Shown: positions 14,255 to 21,321 of the stretch, in pieces
How positions within the stretch are numbered: position 1 is the first letter of the stretch
Layout of the letters: each line of letters begins with the position of its first letter
Source of the DNA: Chloroflexota bacterium
GTDB lineage: Bacteria; Chloroflexota; Anaerolineae; UBA7937; JACPPX01
Assembly (NCBI GenBank): GCA_016190785.1
Contig: JACPPX010000057.1
Coordinates: 1-21,321 of the forward strand
Direction of reading: 5' to 3'
DNA length: 21,321 bases
Notes under the pieces: model-generated
The model's database searches: none
The model's input: the letters and a program-made list of their open reading frames with translations, nothing else
What the model was told of the DNA's origin: nothing
Made by a program: the position numbers and the translations under genes

Positions 14255-15337
14255 TCACTCCCCCCTCGGCAAGTCGGGAGAAACCGGAGCCGGACTCCAA
14301 GCCGGATCTAAGTCCTGTGCCGGGTTATTGGTGAGATTGACCACCAAGTTATCGGACAAGCGAAAGAGGTAGATGTCGAAATTTCCGGTGCGGTTGGAGA
14401 AGAAGGCCAGATATTCTCCGTCCGGGGACCAGACCGGGCCCAGGTCAAAACCAGGATGAGCGGTCAGGCGCCGGAGACCGGTGCCATCGGCATTGACCAG
14501 GTAGATCTCCGGATTGCCCTCCACCAGGGAGACAAAAGCCAACTGCTCCCCATTCGGAGACCAGCGGGGACTGGGCACATCATAGGACAAGAGGAAGGCC
14601 AACTCTCGCTGTTCTTCTGACTCCTGCCCCAGGTTGCGGGTCAGGGCAATGTTCACCGGATCCTGACCCTGGGCATCGGCCACCCACAACCTGCCGGTAA
14701 AAACATCACCGAATGCGGTGCGCGCCCCATCCGGCGACCAGTCCACTCCGGAACACTGACAGGATCCCGCAAACTCCTGAGGATTAGAGCCGTCAACATT
14801 CATAACGAAAGCCCGGTCCTCCAGACTGAAAGAGAGAAGCCCACCGTCGGGAGACCAGGCGGAGACAAAGAGGATCTGGGCCTCCGGCATATCAAAATCC
14901 TCCCGCAGGCTCAGAACATCAGTTATTTGCACGAGTCCGCTGCCATCGGAACTGATAACAAATAGATTGCCCAAAGACCCTTCCTCGGCGGCCGTGATGC
15001 CAGTGAAAACTAGACTCCCTCCATCCGGCGACCAGGCGAGGTGGCGGCCCACCGCCATCTCGGTGAAGCGGCGGATGTCTTGCCCGGCGGGAGTCATCAC
15101 ATAGGGCTGCGCCGTCCCGGAGCGATCGGAGAGGAAAGCGATGGAGCCGGGAAGATCGAGGAGGAAGGCGAGATCAATAGGCGGTTGCGGCGTGGGCGTG
15201 GATGTCGGTGTGGAGGTCGGGATTGGGGTCTCTTCTCCGGGAGTCGAGGGCACGGTGGGGATAGCAGGAGGTGGGGTGCAGGCCACAAAAAGTCCAGCGC
15301 CGATGAGAATTAGCAGAGCTCTTATATTGCTTCTCAA
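14255..15337 (-). CDS. WD40-like (PD40/TolB-like) beta-propeller lipoprotein
   Basis: An exported lipoprotein of 360 residues. The N-terminus MRSNIRALLILIGAGLFVAC is a signal peptide with lipobox FVAC and lipidation Cys20. A Thr/Pro linker follows (about 21-52), typical of surface tethers. The rest is a beta-propeller with six repeats of the PD40 pattern: AWSPDGGSLVF, AWSPDGGLLSF, DWSPDGARTAF, RWSPNGEQLAF, VWSPDGEYLAF and a final AWSP. Two cysteines in SCQC may form a disulfide. The start is a TTG with TAGGAG 7 bases upstream. A TAAAAT at 15362-15367 could be a -10 box, but its -35 is poor. It probably binds a partner or ligand outside the membrane; the ligand is unknown. Confidence 0.9.
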   Translation of the reverse strand: MRSNIRALLILIGAGLFVACTPPPAIPTVPSTPGEETPIPTSTPTSTPTPQPPIDLAFLLDLPGSIAFLSDRSGTAQPYVMTPAGQDIRRFTEMAVGRHLAWSPDGGSLVFTGITAAEEGSLGNLFVISSDGSGLVQITDVLSLREDFDMPEAQILFVSAWSPDGGLLSFSLEDRAFVMNVDGSNPQEFAGSCQCSGVDWSPDGARTAFGDVFTGRLWVADAQGQDPVNIALTRNLGQESEEQRELAFLLSYDVPSPRWSPNGEQLAFVSLVEGNPEIYLVNADGTGLRRLTAHPGFDLGPVWSPDGEYLAFFSNRTGNFDIYLFRLSDNLVVNLTNNPAQDLDPAWSPAPVSPDLPRGE

Positions 15338-15410
15338 GAATTTTCTCCTATTTTCGTAATTATTTTACCTGAGAGAGGACGGTTTGCATATCATGAGCCG
15401 GGTGAGATCC

Positions 15411-16211
15411 TTAAAATGATTCCAGCCTACCCCGCCGCTTGGCTATGGTCTCAAAGGTTCGGAAAAGGAGATAGCCCAGGCCAATATAGATTGCCCCTAC
15501 TGCTGCCTCTCCAATTAGCAAGGGTGCGACTTCAGACAGCCCAGCCCCGGCCACAATCTGCCTTGCAGCCTGAATTCCCCGAGTGAGGGGAAGCATATAA
15601 GAGAAAGCCTGAACCCACCCCGGGAAGTTCTGTAAGGGGACATTGGCCCCGCTGAAAACTAACAGCAAAAAGTAGACAGTATTATTGACAAAGAAGGTCT
15701 CCAGTGCGGCCAGGCTCACTGCCCCCATCAGTAGCCCCAATCCAGAGGTGGAGGCGGCGGTGATGAGTATGGTCAAGGCCAGGGCGAGAAGGCTGGTGTG
15801 GGAGAAATCGACTCCCAGGAGTAAACCCGACCAGGCCAGCCCCAAGATTACCCCCAGCATCCCATCAAGAATGTGGACAAAAGCGCGGCCGAGGAAAATG
15901 GACATGCGGCTGGCCGGGGTGCCGAAAAGGTAAACCAGAGTCCCCTCCCAGCGTTCTCCCCCCACGCTCATTGTCACCCCATAGATCCCGCTCACTGCAG
16001 CAATTTGCAGCGAATTGCCAATGGCGAAGAAGGGGGCGGAGTTGGTTCCCAGGGCGTAACTGCCCAACAGGGTGAAGAATAGGATCTGGTTGAGGGGCAT
16101 CACGATCTTGGAGGCAGTGTACTGCGCCGGTCTAAACCAGCGGAAGAGGGCAATATAAGAGAGCACCGCCCCTCTTACAAACACCCGCAACCAATTTAGC
16201 AAACCAGTCAT
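15411..16211 (-). CDS. ABC-2 type exporter permease (second of a pair)
   Basis: A 266-residue membrane protein with about six helices. ABC-2 family signs are the long segment with MSVGGERWEGTLVYLFGTPA (coupling-helix region, seen as RGERWFGTLEMLVGAPT in the neighbouring permease) and the FSGANVPLQNFPGWVQAFSY loop before the last helices, with PL and P as in the family. It pairs with the permease at 16259-17068, and the likely ATPase is at 19552-20541. The ATG at 16211 has AAGGGA 6 bases upstream; a TTG 3 bases earlier is the alternative. The substrate is unknown. Confidence 0.9.
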   Translation of the reverse strand: MTGLLNWLRVFVRGAVLSYIALFRWFRPAQYTASKIVMPLNQILFFTLLGSYALGTNSAPFFAIGNSLQIAAVSGIYGVTMSVGGERWEGTLVYLFGTPASRMSIFLGRAFVHILDGMLGVILGLAWSGLLLGVDFSHTSLLALALTILITAASTSGLGLLMGAVSLAALETFFVNNTVYFLLLVFSGANVPLQNFPGWVQAFSYMLPLTRGIQAARQIVAGAGLSEVAPLLIGEAAVGAIYIGLGYLLFRTFETIAKRRGRLESF

Positions 16212-16258
16212 CAATTTTCCCTTGTTCTTGCGCTAGTTGAGGCTATTCGAGGACTGCT

Positions 16259-17068
16259 CTATTGCAAACCCAAGGTAGCTTCCACTTTGGCGCGGCGGAT
16301 AACTTTGGCAAAGAGCCACCGCGACAAAAATAGGTAGAGGACACTGAACAAGAGAAGCATAACCCAGTCATGCCAGAGAGGGAAATTAGGATACACACTC
16401 CCCGCGCCGGAACTAGTGAGGTGCAAAGCCTGGGCCGCCCAATAGGGAGCCAGGGCGTAACTTAAAGGAGTGGCCCATTGGGGGAGGATAAGGATGGGGA
16501 AAAGAAATCCGCCGACTACATAGACCGGGAACTCAAGAGCATTGACCCAGCCCTCCACCGCGGGACTGATGGCAAAGAAAGGGGCAATGACCAGCCCGAA
16601 GGAAATAAACGCCACCACCGTAAAGAGCAGGGAAACCAAAAAGCCCAGGGGGTCGATGATTACCAGAGGAAATCGAAATACCAGTGCGGCCATAATGTAA
16701 CCAAATATCATGGAACTCAAGGAAAGGGTGACATGGGCCAGGGTCTTACCCAACATAATCACTCCCAGGTGGGTGGGGGCCCCCACCAGCATCTCCAGGG
16801 TTCCAAACCACCTCTCTCCGCGGATGGCAAAAGAACTGGTAAAGAGCAACCCGCTCCACAGCCCGGTCATCCCGCTGCCCACAATTAAGTAGATGGCTAC
16901 TTCTGATGCCCGTTCGCGGTTCATATAGATGGCCAGAAGGGCAATGAGCAGGGGCTGGATGAGCACGGTAAAGATGATAAAGAGGTCTACCGCCAGCATC
17001 TTGAAGAAAACCACGAAAACGGTGCGGATCACCCGCAGATTAGCCACAATTTTTTCCCGAGTGCTCAT
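16259..17068 (-). CDS. ABC-2 type exporter permease (first of a pair)
   Basis: A 269-residue polytopic membrane protein of the ABC-2 family. It shares the FAIRGERWFGTLEMLVGAPT coupling segment with its neighbour and has the PVYVVGGFLFPILILPQWAT region before the last two helices. The overall identity of the pair looks low, so they probably form a heterodimer. The ATG has GGGAG 6 bases upstream and starts 1 base after the MFS stop. That tight junction ties it to the ATPase-MFS-MFS run, so the exporter ATPase and its permeases are separated by two MFS genes in one operon. Confidence 0.92.
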   Translation of the reverse strand: MSTREKIVANLRVIRTVFVVFFKMLAVDLFIIFTVLIQPLLIALLAIYMNRERASEVAIYLIVGSGMTGLWSGLLFTSSFAIRGERWFGTLEMLVGAPTHLGVIMLGKTLAHVTLSLSSMIFGYIMAALVFRFPLVIIDPLGFLVSLLFTVVAFISFGLVIAPFFAISPAVEGWVNALEFPVYVVGGFLFPILILPQWATPLSYALAPYWAAQALHLTSSGAGSVYPNFPLWHDWVMLLLFSVLYLFLSRWLFAKVIRRAKVEATLGLQ

Positions 17069-17069
17069 C

Positions 17070-18314
17070 TCATTCTCCCAGAGTGGAGCTGGCCGGAGCC
17101 AGAGCCTCCACTCGCGGCTTCTCCCACCGCCCTAACAGGGCAAACCCGACTGTCGAGAGTAAGCCAAAAATCATCGCCCCCTGCCACATAGCCTGCGGCC
17201 CCAGGTTATCGTTCAGCCATCCCCCGATAACCGGACCGAGACCGAAGGTAATTCCAAAGGATAGGCTCATGGCGGCCATATATCGCCCGCGCATATCTAT
17301 TGGTGCGGCATCAGCCACATAGGCCGAGGCGGTCGGTGATGCCAGGAGTTCTCCAATGGTTATTACCACCATGCTCACCACGAAGAGGAGATAGGTGTTG
17401 AAATAGGCTATGCTCCCCGCCCCGATAGCGGTGAAAAGACTAGCCGCGGCCAAGACCGGCATCTTCGGGAAACGGGTGAGCCAACGAGCGACGGGATACT
17501 GGAAAAAGACCACCATCAAAGCATTGATCGTGACTAGCAAGCCGAACATATTCTCGGGGATCCCTTGCGTGGTCTTCAGGTAAACGGAGAGGAGAACCCA
17601 GGGGATGGCATAAGCCATACCCCCTAAGAGGAGAGCCCCCAGGAAAGCAAGATAAGGCCCATCCCGCAAAAGCGGCCCATAACCCACTCCCCGCGAGGCT
17701 GTTCCTCCAGAAGGCGATGCAGCAACTGGCTTAGTCTCCCAAGTTCGAAAGAAGATCAAAATGAAGTAGATGGCCTCAGCAGCAGCGGCAATAAGGAATG
17801 CAGACGAATAGGAGACGACCACCAGAAAGCCTCCAATTGCCGGGCCCACAGCCGCCCCCACATTGAGGGCAATGCGCATTAGGCCATAGGCTTCCTGCCG
17901 CTTCTCTGCGGGAGTGACATCGGCAATCATGGCGTTGATGGCGATATCGAACACCGCTCCCAATCCGCTCAAGAAAAGGATAAATGCCATTGTCTCCGCA
18001 GTGCCAGCAAAAGCAAAAGCGGAAAGCGTTCCGATATTCAGGGCTGCAGCGGCCAAGAGAGCCTTGCGTCGTCCGAAACGGTCAACAAATGGCCCGCCCA
18101 CAATCTGAGCCAAAATTGCACTTGATGATGACAAGAGAAGAAGAGTGCCCACTGCGGTCAGAGACACCCCCAGCCGCTGGTTCAAATATATTGCCAGGAA
18201 GGGGAAAACCAGAAAACGGCCGGTGGATACAAACAGCTCACCACCGAATAATATCCAGACCAGAGGGCTATATTCCTGGCGGAGATTAGAAATCCTCGAT
18301 TGCAAACGATTCAT
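17070..18314 (-). CDS. MFS transporter, second tandem copy
   Basis: A 414-residue 12-helix major facilitator, probably a proton-driven drug or small-molecule exporter. Motif A is GPFVDRFGRR (74-83). The second half has IGELLASPTASAYVADAAP and MRGRYMAAMSLSFGITFGLG, which match the same places in the upstream MFS, as do the ends (VEALAPASSTLGE against AEALAPTGPGIGE). The two are therefore a tandem duplication. The ATG at 18314 has GGAG 6 bases upstream and lies 1 base after the upstream stop; a longer TTG start at 18326 lies inside the upstream gene. The substrate cannot be told from sequence. Confidence 0.93.
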   Translation of the reverse strand: MNRLQSRISNLRQEYSPLVWILFGGELFVSTGRFLVFPFLAIYLNQRLGVSLTAVGTLLLLSSSSAILAQIVGGPFVDRFGRRKALLAAAALNIGTLSAFAFAGTAETMAFILFLSGLGAVFDIAINAMIADVTPAEKRQEAYGLMRIALNVGAAVGPAIGGFLVVVSYSSAFLIAAAAEAIYFILIFFRTWETKPVAASPSGGTASRGVGYGPLLRDGPYLAFLGALLLGGMAYAIPWVLLSVYLKTTQGIPENMFGLLVTINALMVVFFQYPVARWLTRFPKMPVLAAASLFTAIGAGSIAYFNTYLLFVVSMVVITIGELLASPTASAYVADAAPIDMRGRYMAAMSLSFGITFGLGPVIGGWLNDNLGPQAMWQGAMIFGLLSTVGFALLGRWEKPRVEALAPASSTLGE

Positions 18315-18315
18315 C

Positions 18316-19548
18316 CTATTCTCCAATACCGGGTCCGGTAGGGGCCAGTGCCTCGGCCCGCAGCTTAGGCCGCAGGGCGAGAAAGGCGAAGCCCGCTGTG
18401 GAGACTAAGCCCAAAAGCATGGCCCCGTACCAAATGGAGGCTGGCCCCAAAGTGTCGTTCAGGGTCCCGCCCACAATAGGCCCCACCCCGAAGCCGATGC
18501 CCATGGCCAGGCTGAAGATAGCCATGTAGCGGCCGCGCATGGTCAAAGGCGCCGCATCCGCAGCGTAGGCCGAGGCGGTGGGGGCAGTGATAAGTTCCCC
18601 TACGGTGTAGATGACCATGCTCAGAAGAAACAAGAGATAAGTACTGGACAAGGCCACGCTCCCCAAACCGACGGCGATAAAGAGGGCGCCCACGGCCATG
18701 ACCGGCAGGTTGGGGTAGCGCTCCGTAATGCGCGTAACCCCGAACTGGAAGAAGACCACCATAAGGGCGTTAGTGGCTAGGATGAAGCCGTATCCGCTCT
18801 CCGGGATAGCAAACTGCTCCTTAATGTATACCGGCAGGAAAATCATCATCTGGGCGTAAGCCAAATTCATAATGGTCAAAGCTGCACAGAAGGCCAGGAA
18901 AGGATAGTCTCGCAGCAATCGGCCATATCCCTCGTCAGCGACCTTCTTTTCGGTCTGGACCACCTCGGGCTTGGTCTCATGGATCAAGAGCATGGTAATC
19001 ACCGCAAGGACGGCGGAGACCGCGGCGGCTATCAGAAAAGAAAGGGTGTAAGAGTAAGCGGCGATGAAGCCTCCGATAGCCGGGCCGATAGCCACCCCGG
19101 CGTTCATCCCCACTCGCAGAATGGCATAACCCTCCGGTCGGCGCTCCGGCTCGATCAGATCGGCAACCATGGCATTGGTGGCTACTCCTCCCAGGGGCCA
19201 GGCGATCCTAGAGAGTGCTCCCAAAATGGCCCAATCCACTAGCGAACGGGCTTGGGAAAACCCAACCAGGAATACCGCGGACGAGGCCATGGATAGGACC
19301 ATGGCCATCCTCCGTCCAAAACGATCAACGATAGGGCCGGCAATGATCTGAGCCAGCAGTCCCGCCACCGAGCTCAGGGCAAAGACCATTCCGACCACGG
19401 ACAGGGAAAACCCCAGTTGCAGGTGCAGGTAAATGGTCAGAAAGGGCCAGACCAGATTTCCACCTGCAGCCCCGACCACTCCATTGAAAACAATGATCCA
19501 AAACTGCCCGGGGTAAGAGCGAAACAAATTAGAGGCTCTAGTAATCAT
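18316..19548 (-). CDS. MFS transporter, first tandem copy
   Basis: A 410-residue 12-helix major facilitator. It shows motif A GPIVDRFGRR (71-80), a central cytoplasmic loop (IHETKPEVVQTEKKVADEGY), and in the second half YTVGELITAPTASAYAADAA and MRGRYMAIFSLAMGIGFGVG, resembling drug-efflux (DHA-type) carriers. It starts 3 bases after the ABC ATPase stop and is followed 1 base later by its paralog. Its lodging inside an ABC exporter operon suggests shared induction, for example by a toxic compound. The start codon is ATG with only a weak ribosome binding site, which fits coupling to the upstream gene. Confidence 0.93.
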   Translation of the reverse strand: MITRASNLFRSYPGQFWIIVFNGVVGAAGGNLVWPFLTIYLHLQLGFSLSVVGMVFALSSVAGLLAQIIAGPIVDRFGRRMAMVLSMASSAVFLVGFSQARSLVDWAILGALSRIAWPLGGVATNAMVADLIEPERRPEGYAILRVGMNAGVAIGPAIGGFIAAYSYTLSFLIAAAVSAVLAVITMLLIHETKPEVVQTEKKVADEGYGRLLRDYPFLAFCAALTIMNLAYAQMMIFLPVYIKEQFAIPESGYGFILATNALMVVFFQFGVTRITERYPNLPVMAVGALFIAVGLGSVALSSTYLLFLLSMVIYTVGELITAPTASAYAADAAPLTMRGRYMAIFSLAMGIGFGVGPIVGGTLNDTLGPASIWYGAMLLGLVSTAGFAFLALRPKLRAEALAPTGPGIGE

Positions 19549-19551
19549 CTT

Positions 19552-20541
19552 TCAATCCACCTGGGCGATGCCTTTCTCGCCGCCCACCAGTCGCACGTAG
19601 GCATCTTCCAGGGTAGGCTCCCGCACCACAACTTTGCCCACCCGCATTCCGGCCAGGATCTCCATCAACGGTTGCATCACCGCCGAGCCATGGCTGGACT
19701 GGACCAGCACCACCTGTCGCTGATCTTGATTCTCCACGGAGACGGCCTCCACCGCCGGCAAAGCCCGGATCTGCTCCAGAGCGTTGTCCTCGATGCCAAA
19801 AACTTCCACCTCCACCACCGAAAGGTCCTGGGCATAGCGTTTCAACCCCGCGGGGGTATCGAGGGCTATGATTCTCCCGTGGTTTATTACTGCAATTCTT
19901 TCACAGAGGGCATCGGCCTCGAACATATAATGGGTGGTGAGGAGTATCGTTTTTCCTTGCGTCGAGAGGTCACGGATCATACTTCTGAGTTCCCGGGCCC
20001 CCACCGGGTCCAGCCCAAGAGTCGGCTCATCGAGAAAGAGCACTTGCGGATCGTGGAGCAGGGCGCGGGCGATGTGCAGCCGCTGACGCATCCCCCGCGA
20101 ATAACCCTCCACTTTTTCGTCGTCTCGGCCCTTTAGCCCGACTAATTCCAAAAGGTGGGGGATACGCTTCTTTGCCACCCGCGGCTCGACGCGATAGAGG
20201 TCAGCAAAATACTGTAGGTTGTCGCGGCCGGAGAGTCGCCAGTAGAGTCCTCGCTCCCCACCGAAAATAAAGCCGATGATTGGCCGCACTTGGTCTGCCT
20301 GGCGGACAATGTCATAGCCCAAGATGCGGGCCGTTCCCCCCGTGGGGATGAGCAGGGTGGTCAGCATCTTCACCGTGGTAGTTTTCCCCGCCCCGTTGGG
20401 CCCTAGGAGGCCAAAGAGTTCTCCGGGTTGTACTGCCAAGGAGATATTGTCCACGGCCACCACCTCTTTGATGGAACGGCGGAAGGTGCCGATGGTCGCC
20501 CGATAGACGCGGCGCAGGTTTTCGATTTCTACGGCATTCAT
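19552..20541 (-). CDS. ABC-2 exporter ATP-binding protein (DrrA-like)
   Basis: A 329-residue ATPase of the DrrA/CcmA type. It has Walker A GPNGAGKTT (47-55), signature YSRGMRQR (147-154, the SRGMRQR variant usual for this subfamily), Walker B LFLDEP (168-173), D-loop GLDP and switch His204 in TTHYMFEAD. Around residue 90 the sequence GFIFGGERGLYWRLSG stands where the Q-loop belongs, as in uncharacterised ABC-2 ATPases. A C-terminal extension of ~90 residues ends REPTLEDAYVRLVGGE, a typical DrrA-like tail. The ATG has GGGAG 6 bases upstream. It is the first gene of a run that continues through two MFS genes to the two permeases it should power. A TATAAT box lies 25 bases before the start. Confidence 0.94.
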   Translation of the reverse strand: MNAVEIENLRRVYRATIGTFRRSIKEVVAVDNISLAVQPGELFGLLGPNGAGKTTTVKMLTTLLIPTGGTARILGYDIVRQADQVRPIIGFIFGGERGLYWRLSGRDNLQYFADLYRVEPRVAKKRIPHLLELVGLKGRDDEKVEGYSRGMRQRLHIARALLHDPQVLFLDEPTLGLDPVGARELRSMIRDLSTQGKTILLTTHYMFEADALCERIAVINHGRIIALDTPAGLKRYAQDLSVVEVEVFGIEDNALEQIRALPAVEAVSVENQDQRQVVLVQSSHGSAVMQPLMEILAGMRVGKVVVREPTLEDAYVRLVGGEKGIAQVD

Positions 20542-20565
20542 ATTCTTCTCCCGACAAGAACCAAA

Positions 20566-20597
20566 ATTATACTCTAGACCCGCAAGCAGAGTGCCAA
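20566..20597 (-). promoter_or_regulatory. Probable promoter of the ABC/MFS gene run
   Basis: A perfect -10 TATAAT (20566-20571) lies about 25 bases before the ATPase ATG, so the leader would be about 18 bases long with a Shine-Dalgarno inside it. The best -35 is TTGGCA (20592-20597), but it is 20 bases away, longer than ideal. Such a spacing suits an activator-assisted promoter, which would fit a drug-inducible exporter; that is inference. Confidence 0.5.
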
Positions 20598-20610
20598 ACC
20601 AATTTTGACA

Positions 20611-21321
20611 CTATTTAGTGCTGCGGGGCGCTTGCTTTGACCTGAACCACAGCGCGGCCAACCCCAGGAGTATAGCCAGAAAGCCGAGAATTCCCGCTTC
20701 CGGGCCGAAACTCCCTCCGGTCCACAGGGTATCGGGCCTCAATTCCTGCCAGACCACCAACCCCGGCGATTCCAAGCCACTCACCGCAAAAGAGAAGATT
20801 GGCCCCTCAGCAAAGTTCCAGGCGAAGTGCAGACCCATAGGCAACCACAGGGCGCCGGTTGCTAAATAGCCGTAGCCCAAAAGGATCCCCGCCAAGAAGA
20901 TGCCCAGGAAGCCCAACCAGGAAAAATTGGGGTTGAGGCTGTGAAACAGGGCAAAAAGAAAAGAGGAGGCAACTAGGGCCCCTCCCCGGCCCCATCCTTG
21001 TTGCAGGGTCTGGAGAGCGTAGCCGCGGAACACCAGTTCCTCGTTAATGGCCACGATTACATAAAGGGCAAGGTAGCCAAGAATTGCGGGTAGCATGTCC
21101 AGGGCCAACCCCTGGGGGAGCAGCCAGCCCCCTAACCACTCCGCAGCGAAAACAAAAGCCATCAGGAGAATCCCCAGGAGCACTCCCCACAGGGTTTGGG
21201 CCAGCCAACCTTTTCGTAAGCGTAAGCCCAGGTCCAGAAATCCTTTGCGGTCTAAAAAGCGGCGGAAGAGCCAGGTCAAGGCGATTGCAACTACTAGCCC
21301 GACTAAAGTAGATAAAAAGAA
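20611..21321 (-). CDS. CPBP-family intramembrane metalloprotease, 5' end cut off
   Basis: A polytopic membrane protease of the CPBP (CAAX/Abi) family; 236 residues are visible. The three metal and catalytic motifs are present: EELVFRG (Glu94-Glu95 of the visible part), FALFH (His127) and HFAWN (His165, Asn169), each in a hydrophobic helix. The frame is open to the window edge; the residues before the TTG at 21279 (FFLSTLVGLVVAIA) form most of another membrane helix, so that TTG is not the true start. Members process prenylated or signal-containing proteins or protect against self-made bacteriocins; nothing here decides which. The next gene is the ABC ATPase, 69 bases away, behind its own likely promoter. 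Confidence 0.92.
   Translation of the reverse strand, partial: FFLSTLVGLVVAIALTWLFRRFLDRKGFLDLGLRLRKGWLAQTLWGVLLGILLMAFVFAAEWLGGWLLPQGLALDMLPAILGYLALYVIVAINEELVFRGYALQTLQQGWGRGGALVASSFLFALFHSLNPNFSWLGFLGIFLAGILLGYGYLATGALWLPMGLHFAWNFAEGPIFSFAVSGLESPGLVVWQELRPDTLWTGGSFGPEAGILGFLAILLGLAALWFRSKQAPRSTK

Noticed and set aside
15362..15390. A possible promoter before the lipoprotein, with TAAAAT as -10
   Set aside because: The -10 is good, but no -35 better than 3 of 6 (TATGCA at 17 bases) is present. It is noted in the lipoprotein entry only.
19417..20136. A 239-codon open frame on the plus strand, rich in His and Gln
   Set aside because: It is antisense to the ABC ATPase and the MFS start. The minus strand has the complete Walker and signature motifs, so this is a shadow.
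1..21321. CRISPR arrays, tRNA or rRNA genes, insertion sequences, phage or plasmid modules
   Set aside because: I looked for regular repeats, cloverleaf-like segments, transposase motifs and terminal inverted repeats on both strands and found none that hold up.

Overview
The window looks like a chromosomal segment of a Chloroflexota bacterium, probably Anaerolineae-like, of moderate GC content. The best evidence is the 309-residue lactate-dehydrogenase-type malate dehydrogenase, which strongly resembles the Chloroflexus enzyme as I remember it. Supporting signs are a MerR-type helix-turn-helix joined to an RsbRD-like helical domain, WD40-like lipoproteins and tandem ABC-2 exporters. This placement comes from recognising families, not from a search. 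All 22 genes I can support are on the minus strand, so transcription runs from high to low coordinates. Intergenic gaps are short, and several starts are TTG with good ribosome binding sites. I see no tRNA, rRNA, insertion sequence, phage gene or CRISPR array.

In transcription order from the right edge: a 5'-truncated CPBP membrane protease (20611-21321) comes first. After a likely promoter follows a tight run of one ABC-2 ATPase, two tandem duplicated MFS transporters, two ABC-2 permeases, a WD40-like lipoprotein, an alkyltransferase-like/Nudix fusion and a DUF1385 membrane protein (12597-20541). Next is an HPr-kinase/PEP-carboxykinase-like P-loop protein directly upstream of isocitrate and malate dehydrogenases, then an RNase J-like metallo-beta-lactamase protein, a second ABC-2 ATPase and permease, two unlike PlsY-type acyltransferases and GpsA. 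A hairpin terminator closes this run (2890-12516).

A consensus promoter then starts a MerR/RsbRD-like regulator whose mRNA would be nearly leaderless, followed by two tiny membrane proteins and a seven-helix membrane protein of unknown function. Last come a second consensus promoter, a complete tryptophan T-box leader (UGG specifier, AGGGTGG-T-ACCGCG T-box, terminator) and the 5' part of trpS, which runs off the left edge.

The functional themes are TCA-cycle oxidation (idh, mdh), glycerophospholipid synthesis (gpsA and plsY, with a divergent plsY paralog next to an ABC exporter), multidrug-type export (two ABC-2 systems and an MFS pair), nucleotide or DNA damage handling (the ATL-Nudix fusion), and tRNA-sensing control of tryptophanyl-tRNA synthetase. 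The points most worth following are the kinase beside isocitrate dehydrogenase, the ATL-Nudix fusion, the divergent PlsY, the cassette of small membrane proteins behind a leaderless regulator, and the unusual T-box and KMSKS details of trpS.
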